Assembly (NCBI RefSeq): GCF_019904255.1
Contig: NZ_CP063203.1
Span: forward strand, 124,001-188,000
Direction: 5' to 3'
Length of the DNA: 64,000 bases
Origin: Marixanthomonas sp. SCSIO 43207
GTDB taxonomy: Bacteria; Bacteroidota; Bacteroidia; Flavobacteriales; Flavobacteriaceae
Shown here: positions 43,336-52,308 of the stretch, piece by piece
Position numbering within the stretch: position 1 is the stretch's first letter
Layout: each line of letters begins with the position of its first letter
Program-made: the position numbers and the translations under genes
The notes under the pieces: generated by a model
Database searches by the model: none
Seen by the model: the letters and a program-made list of their open reading frames with translations, nothing else
Told to the model about the DNA's origin: nothing

Positions 43336-46300
43336 GCTAACCGTTTAAGGTTACCAAGCCGATCAACTAAAAGCTTCCAACATCTATCTTTAATCATAAC
43401 TAAATTATTTTTTTCATCAATAATATTTTCTTTATTAGGATATGCTAAAATTCTTTCAGTTTTATTTCCAGAACCATTTTCATTCTTTTTAATTTCTTTT
43501 GCATACGGCATTGGCTGACACTGCAGCTTTTTCTGAGTTGTGCTAACCATTTTATAGATTCTTCCAGCTTGTTCCTTTGAAAGATTTTCAAAATTCACTA
43601 AAGTGGGATTATCCATTTCTTCATCAGTAGGTACATATACTAAATCATCTGGTGACAATGAAAATAAAAACTTACCCAGTTTTGGGTCTGTAGGGGCTTC
43701 AGTGCGCTCTTCTTTTGGTAAGGAAGCGACCGCTTTTTGATGTGCTACCACTTCATTCAATGGCACGGTTTCATAGTTGCGTTTTTCTTTCTTCTCATCC
43801 CAATACACATTAAAAAATAAATTGGTTCCTTTATCGGCTTCTACATATTTAGTATCCTTATTTCCTGTTTCGCCCAATGAAAACTTTGAACCTATTTCAT
43901 ACACCCGTACTTTCTTAATGGGTTGATGGGGCTTACCATTGTTTAATTGTTGTATGGTATTGTTTAATTCGTCAATTCCATCTGGGCTAAAAGCTAAATC
44001 AAAACGTTCTTTTTCTTTTTCATCTATGTAGTTTTTAAGATGATTATTAAGTATTTTTTTAATCCCACTATCAGTTATAGAGTTCAACTGTTTTCTGTTG
44101 GTAATAGACTCTAATGAAACCCTACCGGCAGTTGCTATTTTCCCTTTTGGTGTGTCAACACCTTTTGTTTTTCCATAATAAGTAGCTTTATGTAAAGACT
44201 TTCGTATCGCCCAGTTAGAGCCCTTTTGCTCCACTTGTATCTTTTTCATTTTACCATCTACCTCTTTCCATTTCCAATATTTATTGGTAGCCCGGTTTAT
44301 TACCCGTTTGTTCTGCTTAAAACTCACAATAGTGGTTTCCAAAGCCTCTTTTGCTTCTTGTGTGAAATTATGCCAAGGTTTATGATAATCTTTGGCTACG
44401 GTGATGGTTCGGGTGCCGCCATTTTTTTTATCGGGTATGGTTTTCTTATCTATTTGTCGCAACTTAGAAACCAATCCATAATTTTTTCTTTTTGTATTAA
44501 GGGAAGTAACATAATTGGTATGTTCTTTTGTAGTAAAAGCCACAACCAAAGCGTCTAGGGCATGGTGGCGATGATCTAAACGTTTTTTAGTAAACCCGTT
44601 TGCTAGTTCGTCGGGTACAGTATTGACCATATAAGTGTTGCCATGGCCATCGGTTTTTTCAAAACGGAATTCGGTTGAATTGGTAATTTCGTTCATGCGT
44701 TCAAAGCGTGGGGCCAATAAATCGTTCCAAACATTACTCAGTCCCCAGTCTTGCCTCAAAACACTGGTTATCTTACCAATTACAGGAACCAAATGTTTCG
44801 ATGTAGTCTCCTGTTCGCCTTCTTCCCGCACCACATTACTCAATAGCCCCTTTACTATTTTACTTATATAGCGACTGTCATTTAATTGACGATTAATAAA
44901 ACCTTCCGGAATATCATCACTCAATAAAAACTCTAGTTTCTTTTTATTATCCTTAAAATAGGTTTTGCAATGTGCTTCATAATTTTCTTTAGAAAGTATC
45001 TTTACATTTTTTCCATTAACAGAAAGCTCAGGGACAATACTATCTCCTCTATCTTTAATAAATTGGTAAGCGGTCTTGTTCCCTTTATAGGGATATGGGT
45101 TGATTGCTGCTTCACAAATCACCTTATTGCTTATAGAATCATCGAAATAACGGGAACGAGGTATAATGTGTTCAACTTCATATTCACTGGTAAACAACTT
45201 GCTCAACGGAATGATTTCTCCTGTATAAGGGGAAACGTATCCTTGTTGCAACCAAAGTTTGTATTTGTTAATTTCAGATTTTGTTGGAGAAGTTTTCCTT
45301 CTTATTTTTTCTATATCGCCTAGTTCAATATTATTATAGCTTTCAGGTGAATGAGAATATACTCCTTCTTCATAAAGTTTTAATATTTCTTGGTGTCCTT
45401 TAGAATAAGGCCGTACACTTCCTTCCATGTCTTTGTCATCCATCAACTGTTGAAGAATGTTTTTAATGCGTTCGTTGGTATTGGTATTTTGGTTAATTGC
45501 ATTGGTAATACTCTCACGAACATCAGCAGAGTTTTTAATCTCCCGCCCCAATTCTACATGGATTTCATCAAAATAATTTTCTTTGCCTTCACCATAAAAT
45601 TCCCAAATATCACGAACAACGCGCAAGGTCTCTGTAACTACTTGCTCAACAATTGGGTTTCTAAGGCTGTGTTGTTTAAAACCTTTAAGGTATTTTGAAA
45701 TCTCATCGGGCTTTGTCCATCGTATTATTTCACTAACTTCAGCGTGACGATTATAAACTGCATAACTCGCTTGATAAGTGTTTAGGCCTCTATTTGGCTG
45801 TGATGCTTTTGTAAAACTTTTTAAAACCTGTTTGGGTATATCATCATCGGCTACCTTTTCAATCTTTTCGAGATCGCGACCAATCGCATCGAGCCTTTCC
45901 ATAATGAAATTAATCCTTGATTGGGTTTCTTCTAAAATTGCTTTATTGTCCCAATATTTGCCTTGGCGCATTAAGGGCAAGAGTTTTTTCAGTGCTTTTT
46001 CAGAAAAAGAACCATACGCACTGTCAAAAGGTTTAAATTTAATAAAAGCTTCAAAAAAAGCATCTTCATTCAGGTTATTTTTACTTGCAAAAGTTTTTAA
46101 AGCTTTTCCATATTGTTTTCGGTCTCGTACTGAATATATTATGTGCCAAAGCCCAAATATAAAGTCAGGATTCAAATAATCTTTTGGGTTAACCCCTTCT
46201 ATTTTTGAAAGTCGTGAAATTATTTCGGCGCGTAATTCGTTACAGGGGTATTTTTTATCCTCAATATAATTCCATCGATATTCCTTTTCAGTAAGTTTAA

Positions 46301-47783
46301 AATATTTCAAAAGTGCCTTTTGACTAATCTCTTTTCGCTGATTTAAAAAATCATATAAATCCACATTATCCTTTTCCTCTTTCAAATATTTATTTGTAAC
46401 ATCTTGATCCAATACTGGGTTACCATCTTCTATTCCTTCGCGCTGGTAAATACGAAGGTTATGGATAAATTGCCAAAGACGAAACTCTTGATACAAGGGG
46501 TGGGATTTTGAAATGCACTTTAAAGGTTGTTCTACTTTTTCACCATCTTTTATGTAAGTTCTACTTTCAAAAGGGCAGTTGGAAATTAAAGATTTATTGG
46601 TTTTTAAGGGTCGTTGATAAAATATAATATCGTCTATAAATAGATACTTAAAACCTTTGTCTGTAATATTGGCTCTATGTGCATCATTGTTTCGGTACAA
46701 TTCATTGATACTCTTTTGATATAATTCAGCGTTTTGTAATTCTGGATGAAATGCCAATTGAGTTTCAATAATCTTATCAAGTTCTTTACGGTAAAATTTG
46801 CGCTCAATGGTCTTTATAAGTTTTCCCCGTATTTTTTGATCCGGTTTTTTAAGCAGAGTGTCAAAAATATATTCACCCACTGTTTTCTCAGTGTCTAATA
46901 TTTCATTTTCGGTTTTCTTTTTAATAGCGATCCAATCTTTTTCACTGTCTACTGACCTAAAGCTTCTCTTTATATTCCCCTCTTTATCTTTTTTGGGTTT
47001 ACCCTTCTTATCAAGTGTTGTAGTAACTATAAATTCTCTGTCTTTCCCTATCCAATCAATTAAGGGGTCTTTGCTTTTGCGTCTATATACCCATTTATTT
47101 TCCAATAGAACATTATACCAAATTCCTCCTTTAGCTTTGTCACTTTCCTCTACATTTACTACCTTCAACTTATAATATTCTTCCAGTTTATTGGCATCAC
47201 CTTCCAAATCTTCGTCGCGAGATTGGTAATAACCTCGCTTTTGGTTAAAGTTAAGTAGCACCCAAGATAGCTCTTGTTTTGAAATTTTATGCTTTAATGC
47301 TTTTTTTCGCAAATAATATAAGGTCCAATCATACGGTAATTTTATATTTTGACCTTTGGCTTTAAAAGCACTCACCATTTCATTGAAAGAATCCTGAAAA
47401 ATAAAATGAAAATTGTTTTCTTCATCTTGACGGTAAGGTAGTTTTGGTTCAGTTCCTTTTTTAAATTGACCATAGCGTTTTTCAAAATCAATGCTGTTGG
47501 CATAATGATCTGGCAAAAAACCAAGAATGTTTAACACCCTATGCAAACGTTCACGACGTAAAATACTGCGTTGATAAAGCCTACGCATAGATCTTGCAGC
47601 AGTTCTATCTGCCGTAGCAGAGATTGATTGCCCTGTGCTAAAATCGTTCATTTGCTTGGCATCCATTGGTATTATACGACTTCCTAAACCAATTATTTTA
47701 CCCTCTTTTTTATTGAAGTTTGACTCAACCAACGCCCAACCAATAGAGTTTGTACCCAAATCCGGTCCTAAAATTCGTTTCAT
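43332..47783 (-). CDS. cas9: RNA-guided endonuclease Cas9, type II-C, Bacteroidota type
   Basis: 1483 residues, long as in Bacteroidota Cas9. RuvC-I MKRILGPDLGTNSIGWALVE with Asp8; arginine-rich bridge helix RTAARSMRRLYQRSILRRERLHRVL (60-84); RuvC-II DEIHVELGREIK with Glu744; HNH domain about 850-910 with VEHIIPRS (His872), SNKVI (Asn886) and AINPYPYKGNK (Asn895); RuvC-III LDHRHHALDALVVA with His1074 and Asp1077. All catalytic residues are present, so it should cut both strands of target DNA. The PAM-interacting C-terminus follows 1250. No csn2 or cas4, hence subtype II-C. First gene of the leftward operon; a TACCTTTA element (47803-47810) precedes it, divergent from the tracrRNA. Confidence 0.98.
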   Translation of the reverse strand: MKRILGPDLGTNSIGWALVESNFNKKEGKIIGLGSRIIPMDAKQMNDFSTGQSISATADRTAARSMRRLYQRSILRRERLHRVLNILGFLPDHYANSIDFEKRYGQFKKGTEPKLPYRQDEENNFHFIFQDSFNEMVSAFKAKGQNIKLPYDWTLYYLRKKALKHKISKQELSWVLLNFNQKRGYYQSRDEDLEGDANKLEEYYKLKVVNVEESDKAKGGIWYNVLLENKWVYRRKSKDPLIDWIGKDREFIVTTTLDKKGKPKKDKEGNIKRSFRSVDSEKDWIAIKKKTENEILDTEKTVGEYIFDTLLKKPDQKIRGKLIKTIERKFYRKELDKIIETQLAFHPELQNAELYQKSINELYRNNDAHRANITDKGFKYLFIDDIIFYQRPLKTNKSLISNCPFESRTYIKDGEKVEQPLKCISKSHPLYQEFRLWQFIHNLRIYQREGIEDGNPVLDQDVTNKYLKEEKDNVDLYDFLNQRKEISQKALLKYFKLTEKEYRWNYIEDKKYPCNELRAEIISRLSKIEGVNPKDYLNPDFIFGLWHIIYSVRDRKQYGKALKTFASKNNLNEDAFFEAFIKFKPFDSAYGSFSEKALKKLLPLMRQGKYWDNKAILEETQSRINFIMERLDAIGRDLEKIEKVADDDIPKQVLKSFTKASQPNRGLNTYQASYAVYNRHAEVSEIIRWTKPDEISKYLKGFKQHSLRNPIVEQVVTETLRVVRDIWEFYGEGKENYFDEIHVELGREIKNSADVRESITNAINQNTNTNERIKNILQQLMDDKDMEGSVRPYSKGHQEILKLYEEGVYSHSPESYNNIELGDIEKIRRKTSPTKSEINKYKLWLQQGYVSPYTGEIIPLSKLFTSEYEVEHIIPRSRYFDDSISNKVICEAAINPYPYKGNKTAYQFIKDRGDSIVPELSVNGKNVKILSKENYEAHCKTYFKDNKKKLEFLLSDDIPEGFINRQLNDSRYISKIVKGLLSNVVREEGEQETTSKHLVPVIGKITSVLRQDWGLSNVWNDLLAPRFERMNEITNSTEFRFEKTDGHGNTYMVNTVPDELANGFTKKRLDHRHHALDALVVAFTTKEHTNYVTSLNTKRKNYGLVSKLRQIDKKTIPDKKNGGTRTITVAKDYHKPWHNFTQEAKEALETTIVSFKQNKRVINRATNKYWKWKEVDGKMKKIQVEQKGSNWAIRKSLHKATYYGKTKGVDTPKGKIATAGRVSLESITNRKQLNSITDSGIKKILNNHLKNYIDEKEKERFDLAFSPDGIDELNNTIQQLNNGKPHQPIKKVRVYEIGSKFSLGETGNKDTKYVEADKGTNLFFNVYWDEKKEKRNYETVPLNEVVAHQKAVASLPKEERTEAPTDPKLGKFLFSLSPDDLVYVPTDEEMDNPTLVNFENLSKEQAGRIYKMVSTTQKKLQCQPMPYAKEIKKNENGSGNKTERILAYPNKENIIDEKNNLVMIKDRCWKLLVDRLGNLKRLA

Positions 47784-47802
47784 ATTTTTTATAGTTAGTT
47801 TC

Positions 47803-47810
47803 TAAAGGTA
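47803..47810 (-). promoter_or_regulatory. predicted -7 element of the cas operon
   Basis: Leftward TACCTTTA(G), 7 of 8 to TAnnTTTG, about 20 bases before the cas9 start; the same octamer precedes the CstB-like gene. Confidence 0.4.
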
Positions 47811-47868
47811 GAAAGTTATCAATATCATACATTATGGAAACCCGTAATTATCTTTAATTTCAATTTCT

Positions 47869-47876
47869 TATATTTA
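47869..47876 (+). promoter_or_regulatory. predicted -7 element of tracrRNA
   Basis: TATATTTA, 7 of 8 to TAnnTTTG and identical to the element before blaI. Transcription would begin at about 47881, exactly at the anti-repeat. Confidence 0.5.
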
Positions 47877-47880
47877 CACT

Positions 47881-47958
47881 TGAAAGCAATTCACAATAAG
47901 GATTATTCCGTTGTGAAAACATTCAAGGTGGTGTTTTAATTAACATCACCTTTTTTTT
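47881..47958 (+). ncRNA. tracrRNA of the type II-C system
   Basis: The first 16 bases TGAAAGCAATTCACAA are the exact reverse complement of repeat positions 2-17. Then comes a small GGA-TTAT-TCC hairpin within AAGGATTATTCCGTTGTG, in the place of the nexus of Cas9 guide RNAs. An 11-base-pair terminator stem follows (AAGGTGGTGTT 47925-47935 / AACATCACCTT 47942-47952), then a run of nine T. Total about 78 bases. It is transcribed away from cas9, in the same direction as the array. RNase III cleavage of the crRNA-tracrRNA duplex is expected from other type II systems. Confidence 0.93.
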
Positions 47959-47959
47959 T

Positions 47960-48335
47960 GCAAGCGTGTTTTTTATAAGACACGCGCATTAAAATAAAAC
48001 ATTATTCGCCACTACTAATAAGCCGCCTCAACTTTCAATTTGGGCTTTTAGTTTTAAATTTATAAGCTTATTATAAAATTGATTATTAATAATCGTTTTT
48101 AAAAAGGGAGTATAAGTAAATGTAAGAAAAATAAAATATTTCTATGATGGGAAAAACCAAACCGTTTATTAAGTATTATTAAAGTAAATAACATAAAAGA
48201 ATTGCATTTCTTTTTATCCAGTATCTTTTCTAAATAAGCCGTCCTCTCTTGCTCACCTTTTATGCGGTCTTGTATTTCTTAGTTTTTATACCTTATATAA
48301 TGTATTCTACATAAGTTTATTCCTCTGTAGGATTA
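47960..48335. other. non-coding gap between tracrRNA and the next gene
   Basis: 376 AT-rich bases. Only a 6-base-pair hairpin GCGTGT / ACACGC (47964-47985) just after the tracrRNA terminator stands out; it has no T-run. I see no gene, promoter match or repeat in the rest. Confidence 0.5.
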
Positions 48336-49010
48336 TTACTTGTTTTTGTGGCAGATATATTTGTTGATCATATATGGGGTGATGGGCTTTAAGGCCTTCC
48401 CTGTTTCGGGATGTTTTGCCAAGTCTGTAAACCATTGGTATTCTCCTTTTATATTTTTGCCATAAAAAACTGTTGCGATGCCATCGGGACTAAAGAAAGT
48501 CGTATTGCAATCTGCTTCGATTCTTTTAAAGTTATCGATTCGCTCTTGTTTATAACGTTTCAATATTCCATTGCTCAACTTTTCGGCATTAAAATCGGCT
48601 TCTACATATACCGGATCCCTCCATTCCATCCAACGTTCTCTGGTGAGGTATTGCCATGCTAGAATCCCTAACAAGCCTACCATTAAGACTATTAAAACAC
48701 TCACTTTCCAAACTCTATTTTTTGTGTCCTGAGGTTCTTCTTTCACCTCTGTAAGCACCTTTTCTTTACAAGATTCCACATCATCATACCCTACATATTT
48801 GCACAGTCCTTCTATTACAAAATCCGGCACTACAACGGGCTCTCCTTTTTTTGCTGTTTGGTACTTTGTTACAAGACTTCTATCTCCATAAGGCTGTTTT
48901 GTTACCTCTTGAATGTAGTCTGATAACACCCTAGCCCTGGGATAGTCACGTTGTTTACCGGTCTTGTTTTTCACTTCCTCAAATGCGCTGACAATTAAAT
49001 TTTTATACAT
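48336..49010 (-). CDS. single-membrane-helix protein with N-terminal Bacteroidota-specific domain
   Basis: 224 residues from the ATG at 49010; the longer frame upstream is basic and unlike coding sequence. Residues 1-75 (MYKNLIVSAFEEVKNKTGKQ, then RARVLSDYIQEVTKQPYGDRSLVTKY) resemble an N-terminal domain I recall from several Bacteroidota proteins of unknown role, possibly DNA- or partner-binding. A membrane helix follows at about 101-121 (VSVLIVLMVGLLGILAWQYL), then an outer domain with FFSPDGIATVFYGKNIKGEYQWFTDLAKHPETGKALKPITPYMI. The layout (inside domain, one helix, outside domain) would suit signalling. No partner is identified; it is divergent from the small lipoprotein-kinase unit. Confidence 0.6.
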   Translation of the reverse strand: MYKNLIVSAFEEVKNKTGKQRDYPRARVLSDYIQEVTKQPYGDRSLVTKYQTAKKGEPVVVPDFVIEGLCKYVGYDDVESCKEKVLTEVKEEPQDTKNRVWKVSVLIVLMVGLLGILAWQYLTRERWMEWRDPVYVEADFNAEKLSNGILKRYKQERIDNFKRIEADCNTTFFSPDGIATVFYGKNIKGEYQWFTDLAKHPETGKALKPITPYMINKYICHKNK

Positions 49011-49361
49011 AACCCGTTGTTTTATTTCTATACAAATTTTATCGAATTGGTATCGAAATTTTGTTTCGGAATCCTTTCGATTTCTTTTCCATCGCATTTC
49101 GATTGTTTCGAACCCTTCCTACTCATCTTTGTCCTGTTCTATTCTATCACCTGTATCAGACAGGTTTCTGATAATTGACTAGAACACCTTTGCACAGCAC
49201 GTTCGTCAAGTGCTTTAGAGAAGTAATCATTTCTCGATTGTGTTGTGCACAACTTCTCAACTCGAGGAGGGACGCCTCTTCATTTTACTGCGGATCGCCC
49301 GCTCCCCTCTTGGGAATATTTCAAGTAGGGATTTACTACCAATTTTTAAAAATACTTTAAA
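49011..49361. promoter_or_regulatory. divergent intergenic region with repeated TTTCGAT boxes and GC-rich hairpins
   Basis: 351 bases. Near the leftward gene are six ATCGAA/TTTCGA-type boxes (about 49041, 49052, 49064, 49076, 49098, 49107). The centre holds the dyad TATCAG-N8-CTGATA (49154-49173). The right part (49264-49314) is locally G+C-rich, with three possible short hairpins (GAGG/CCTC, GCGG/CCGC, CCC/GGG) 50-100 bases before the small lipoprotein start. This could be a structured 5' leader. Confidence 0.45.
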
Positions 49362-49526
49362 ATGAAGAAAATTTTTATCGTTATGTTTACGGTTTCCCTC
49401 ATTTTTGGGGTGACTTCTTGTACGCCTGAGCAATTACATACACAAGGCATTCAAAAACAAGCGTGTTGTGGGGAGGACGATCCTATACAACCACCGCCTC
49501 CACCTCCACCACCAAATGGTGGGTAA
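49362..49526 (+). CDS. small proline-rich lipoprotein
   Basis: 54 residues. Signal sequence MKKIFIVMFTVSLIFGVTSC with a lipobox Cys20, then a short mature part with CC (ACCGED), and an end of eight consecutive prolines followed by NGG. It is too short for a folded domain. It lies 39 bases before the histidine kinase gene in the same direction, so it is likely part of the same transcript. It could be a surface tether, a signal or a modulator of the kinase; none of this is shown. Confidence 0.7.
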   Translation: MKKIFIVMFTVSLIFGVTSCTPEQLHTQGIQKQACCGEDDPIQPPPPPPPPNGG

Positions 49527-49565
49527 TAAAACCAAATTTTAATTTTTTAATCCTATTTTAGAGGA

Positions 49566-51200
49566 ATGAAAAGAATCTTGCTTTCATTCCTCTTTTTTTA
49601 TTTCATTCTTGGGCTTTTTACTATCTACTCTTCTAGTATACATGCCCAAAGCAAACCCGATTCACTTGATGTTGTTCTTAACACCACTAGACTATCTGAA
49701 AACAAGCTAGAACTGGTGGAAGGTATTCGTTATTTGGAACAAGCAGAAACGAATACCTTATTGCAGTTGCCACTCTACTACCAAATTTATGTATATGAGG
49801 TCATGGCCAATACATATTATAAATTGGGTGATCTTAATTCTAGTGAAGTTTATTCTGTTAAAGGGTTTTCAGCTATTAAGTCGGATGTAGAAACAGACCA
49901 TACGAGTACCAAAATACGGTTACTTTGTCTATTAGGAATTTTACAAAAAGAGCGGCAATTGTATGATTTGGCTTCTGAATATTATGAACAAGCACTTCGC
50001 CTTTCAAAAACAGCGACTGACAGTCTTTCCATTTTAAACAATCAAGCTACCTTATTTAAGGAGCAAAAAAAGTATTCTAAAGCTATTGCTACCTATGAAA
50101 CAGGTTTAACCCTTGTCTCGAGGTTGGATTCTAAAAAAGTATATCAAAAAGCAAAATTACTCGATAACCTAGGCAATGCTCGTTCCTTAGCTACGGGAGA
50201 AGGGCTTACCGAACTCAACCAGGCCTTACAGTTGAGCAAACAAATATCGAGCACGGTACGGTCTTACTCCATCAACCGCCACATTACACAGTATTATATA
50301 CGTAAGGCAGACACCACTTCTGCGCTGCCTTACGCTCTTACCACCTACCAATTGTCTAAAGAAATTGGTGATACAAGCTATAAAAAAGAGGCGCTTTCTT
50401 TATTGTTACAACTCAATCAAAAACAATATGGTTTGCAATATGTTCAATTATCTGATAGTTTGAATATCGCTCAACAAACTGCCGATAATGCCTATGCGCT
50501 TTTAAAATATGATAAATCTGAAGCTGAAAAAAATGCCTTGGCTGCTGAAATTGATAAACAGCGAACGCTTATTTTTGGAATCATTCTTTTGTTTATCACC
50601 CTTTCGGCTTCTTTCTTGATTATTACTAGAATACAACGCAAAAGAAGACATGCCATAGCCGAAACGGAACAACGTATTGCAAAACATATACATGATGATA
50701 TTGCCAATAACATTTTTTTGGTGATGAATAAAATTCAGAATACTAATGATGATCAAGTTATAGATGACCTTTCGCACATTTATGACCAAGCCCGACATAT
50801 CTCCCGAGCAAACACACCAATTAATACCAAAATTCCTTTTCAGCAACTCTTATTAGACTTGTTTCAACAATACACTACCAAGCATTTAAAAATAACACCT
50901 CAAAACAGTAGCAACATCAATTGGGAAAAGGTGTCTGCCAAAAAGAAAGAAATGTTATATAAAGTATTACAAGAATTGTTAACCAATACTTTGAAACACA
51001 GTGAAGCTACATTTGTGGTTGTAAAATTTGAGCAAAATAAAGGATCTTTACGTGTTGACTACCGTGATAATGGCAAGGGAACAAGCAACAAGCCTAGTGG
51101 TGGTCTTTTGAATGTGGAAAACCGTATTCATGCTATTTCGGGAACCATTACTTTTACCTCAGTACCCAATAAGGGTTTCAGAGCCAAAATAGAAGTGTAA
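49566..51200 (+). CDS. TPR-containing sensor histidine kinase
   Basis: 544 residues. Signal peptide (LLSFLFFYFILGLFTIYSSSIHAQ), TPR-like helices about 60-300 (LASEYYEQALRLSKTA, KAIATYETGLTLVSRL), a membrane helix about 333-353 (LIFGIILLFITLSASFLIIT), then a HisKA_3-like phosphoacceptor AKHIHDDIANNIFLVM (His376). The C-terminal ATPase domain has an N-box LQELLTNTLKHSEA and G-boxes DNGKGTSNKPSGGLLNVENR. It senses an envelope signal through TPRs and phosphorylates the response regulator that starts at the very next base. The family is NarX/DesK-like. Confidence 0.9.
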   Translation: MKRILLSFLFFYFILGLFTIYSSSIHAQSKPDSLDVVLNTTRLSENKLELVEGIRYLEQAETNTLLQLPLYYQIYVYEVMANTYYKLGDLNSSEVYSVKGFSAIKSDVETDHTSTKIRLLCLLGILQKERQLYDLASEYYEQALRLSKTATDSLSILNNQATLFKEQKKYSKAIATYETGLTLVSRLDSKKVYQKAKLLDNLGNARSLATGEGLTELNQALQLSKQISSTVRSYSINRHITQYYIRKADTTSALPYALTTYQLSKEIGDTSYKKEALSLLLQLNQKQYGLQYVQLSDSLNIAQQTADNAYALLKYDKSEAEKNALAAEIDKQRTLIFGIILLFITLSASFLIITRIQRKRRHAIAETEQRIAKHIHDDIANNIFLVMNKIQNTNDDQVIDDLSHIYDQARHISRANTPINTKIPFQQLLLDLFQQYTTKHLKITPQNSSNINWEKVSAKKKEMLYKVLQELLTNTLKHSEATFVVVKFEQNKGSLRVDYRDNGKGTSNKPSGGLLNVENRIHAISGTITFTSVPNKGFRAKIEV

Positions 51201-51866
51201 ATGTTTAAAAAATTACTTGTAGCAGAAGATTTTGGGAGTGTTAACGAAGGTATTATTAAAACCCTAGCTCCTTTAGGAATATCGACGATTGAATATGTAA
51301 GCTATTGTGATGATGCCTATTTAAAAGTAAAAAGGGCAGAACAAGATGGTGAGCCTTTTGATTTATTAATAACCGATTTGTCGTTTAAGCCTGACCATCG
51401 CAAACAAAAAATTAGTTCGGGTAAAGAATTGGCATCTATTTTAAGCCATGAACATCCTTCTTTAAAAATCATTATTTTTACCCACGAAGATCGAATTGAA
51501 AAAGCGCGTACCCTTTCTGCCATTACCGCTGTTCAGGCTTATGTGTGTAAAGGCCGGCAGGGTCATTCAGATTTATATACAGCTGTAACAATGGTTCATG
51601 ATGATAAAACCTTTCATTCTGAAGCTGTTGCCCAAGGACTATCCAAAGAACCTGTTTTTGAATTAACCGACTTTGACATTACACTACTTAAGCAACTCTC
51701 CAATGGTTTGCTTCAAGATGAGATTAGCTTGTACCTTAAAAAGCAATCCATCCGTCCTAGTAGCCTTAGTTCTGTTGAAAAACGGCTGAGTAAATTAAAG
51801 GATCATTTCGGTGCTAAAAACAGCACACAACTTGTAGCTATTGTAAAAGATTTAGGACTTATTTGA
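51201..51866 (+). CDS. response regulator with divergent LuxR-type output domain
   Basis: 221 residues. Receiver domain 1-125 with acidic pair Glu9-Asp10, phospho-acceptor Asp59 in LLITDLSF and Lys117 in AYVCKGR. An output domain follows from about 155 (LTDFDITLLKQLSNGLLQDEISLYLKKQSIRPSSLSSVEKRLSKLKDHFGAKNSTQLVAIVKDLGLI), a NarL/LuxR-like four-helix HTH with an insertion in the turn region. It starts immediately after the kinase stop, so the two form a two-component pair. Targets unknown; the gene upstream-divergent at 48336 is one candidate. Confidence 0.9.
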   Translation: MFKKLLVAEDFGSVNEGIIKTLAPLGISTIEYVSYCDDAYLKVKRAEQDGEPFDLLITDLSFKPDHRKQKISSGKELASILSHEHPSLKIIIFTHEDRIEKARTLSAITAVQAYVCKGRQGHSDLYTAVTMVHDDKTFHSEAVAQGLSKEPVFELTDFDITLLKQLSNGLLQDEISLYLKKQSIRPSSLSSVEKRLSKLKDHFGAKNSTQLVAIVKDLGLI

Positions 51867-52024
51867 TGTATTCTGAAATGCATATACTTTGTAATTGAAT
51901 CGAAACAAAGTAAATTGAAAAACTGAAGTATACCTTTAACACACTACAATTGTTTGGTAAGATTCCGAAATAAGTTCGGAATAGCAGGTAGTGAGTTCTA
52001 TCATTACTAAAGAAAGAGAGAAAT

Positions 52025-52300
52025 CTATTGAATCTCAGCACTCAATCCGGCTTCCAGAAGTTTGGTACAGCGAGGTTCTAGGTCTTTGTAGGCACCACTT
52101 TTTACTGTACACTTACCTTTATAATGTACAATGATAGCACATTGTTCAGCTTGTTCGGGGGTATGATCACAAGCATAGATAAGCATGTTAATCACATGGT
52201 CAAAGGTGTTTACCTCATCATTAAAAAGGACAATTTGATTTTCTTTGTCTTCTTGTTCGGCAACTAATACGTCTTCTTGTATTTGCTCTTGGGTACTCAT
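52025..52300 (-). CDS. clpS: ATP-dependent Clp protease adaptor ClpS
   Basis: 91 residues. VLFNDEVNTFDHVINMLIYACDHTPEQAEQCAIIVHYKGKCTVKSG shows the N-end-rule pocket (NDEVNTFDHV) and the ClpA-binding region. ClpS delivers proteins with destabilising N-terminal residues to ClpAP. It follows prmA by 8 bases, an arrangement common in Bacteroidota. Confidence 0.95.
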   Translation of the reverse strand: MSTQEQIQEDVLVAEQEDKENQIVLFNDEVNTFDHVINMLIYACDHTPEQAEQCAIIVHYKGKCTVKSGAYKDLEPRCTKLLEAGLSAEIQ

Positions 52301-52308
52301 TTCGGCTA

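Noticed and set aside
49175-49360. 61-residue rightward open frame before the small lipoprotein
   Set aside because: No homologous motif or signal recognised; it spans hairpin-forming non-coding sequence and ends at the lipoprotein start region.
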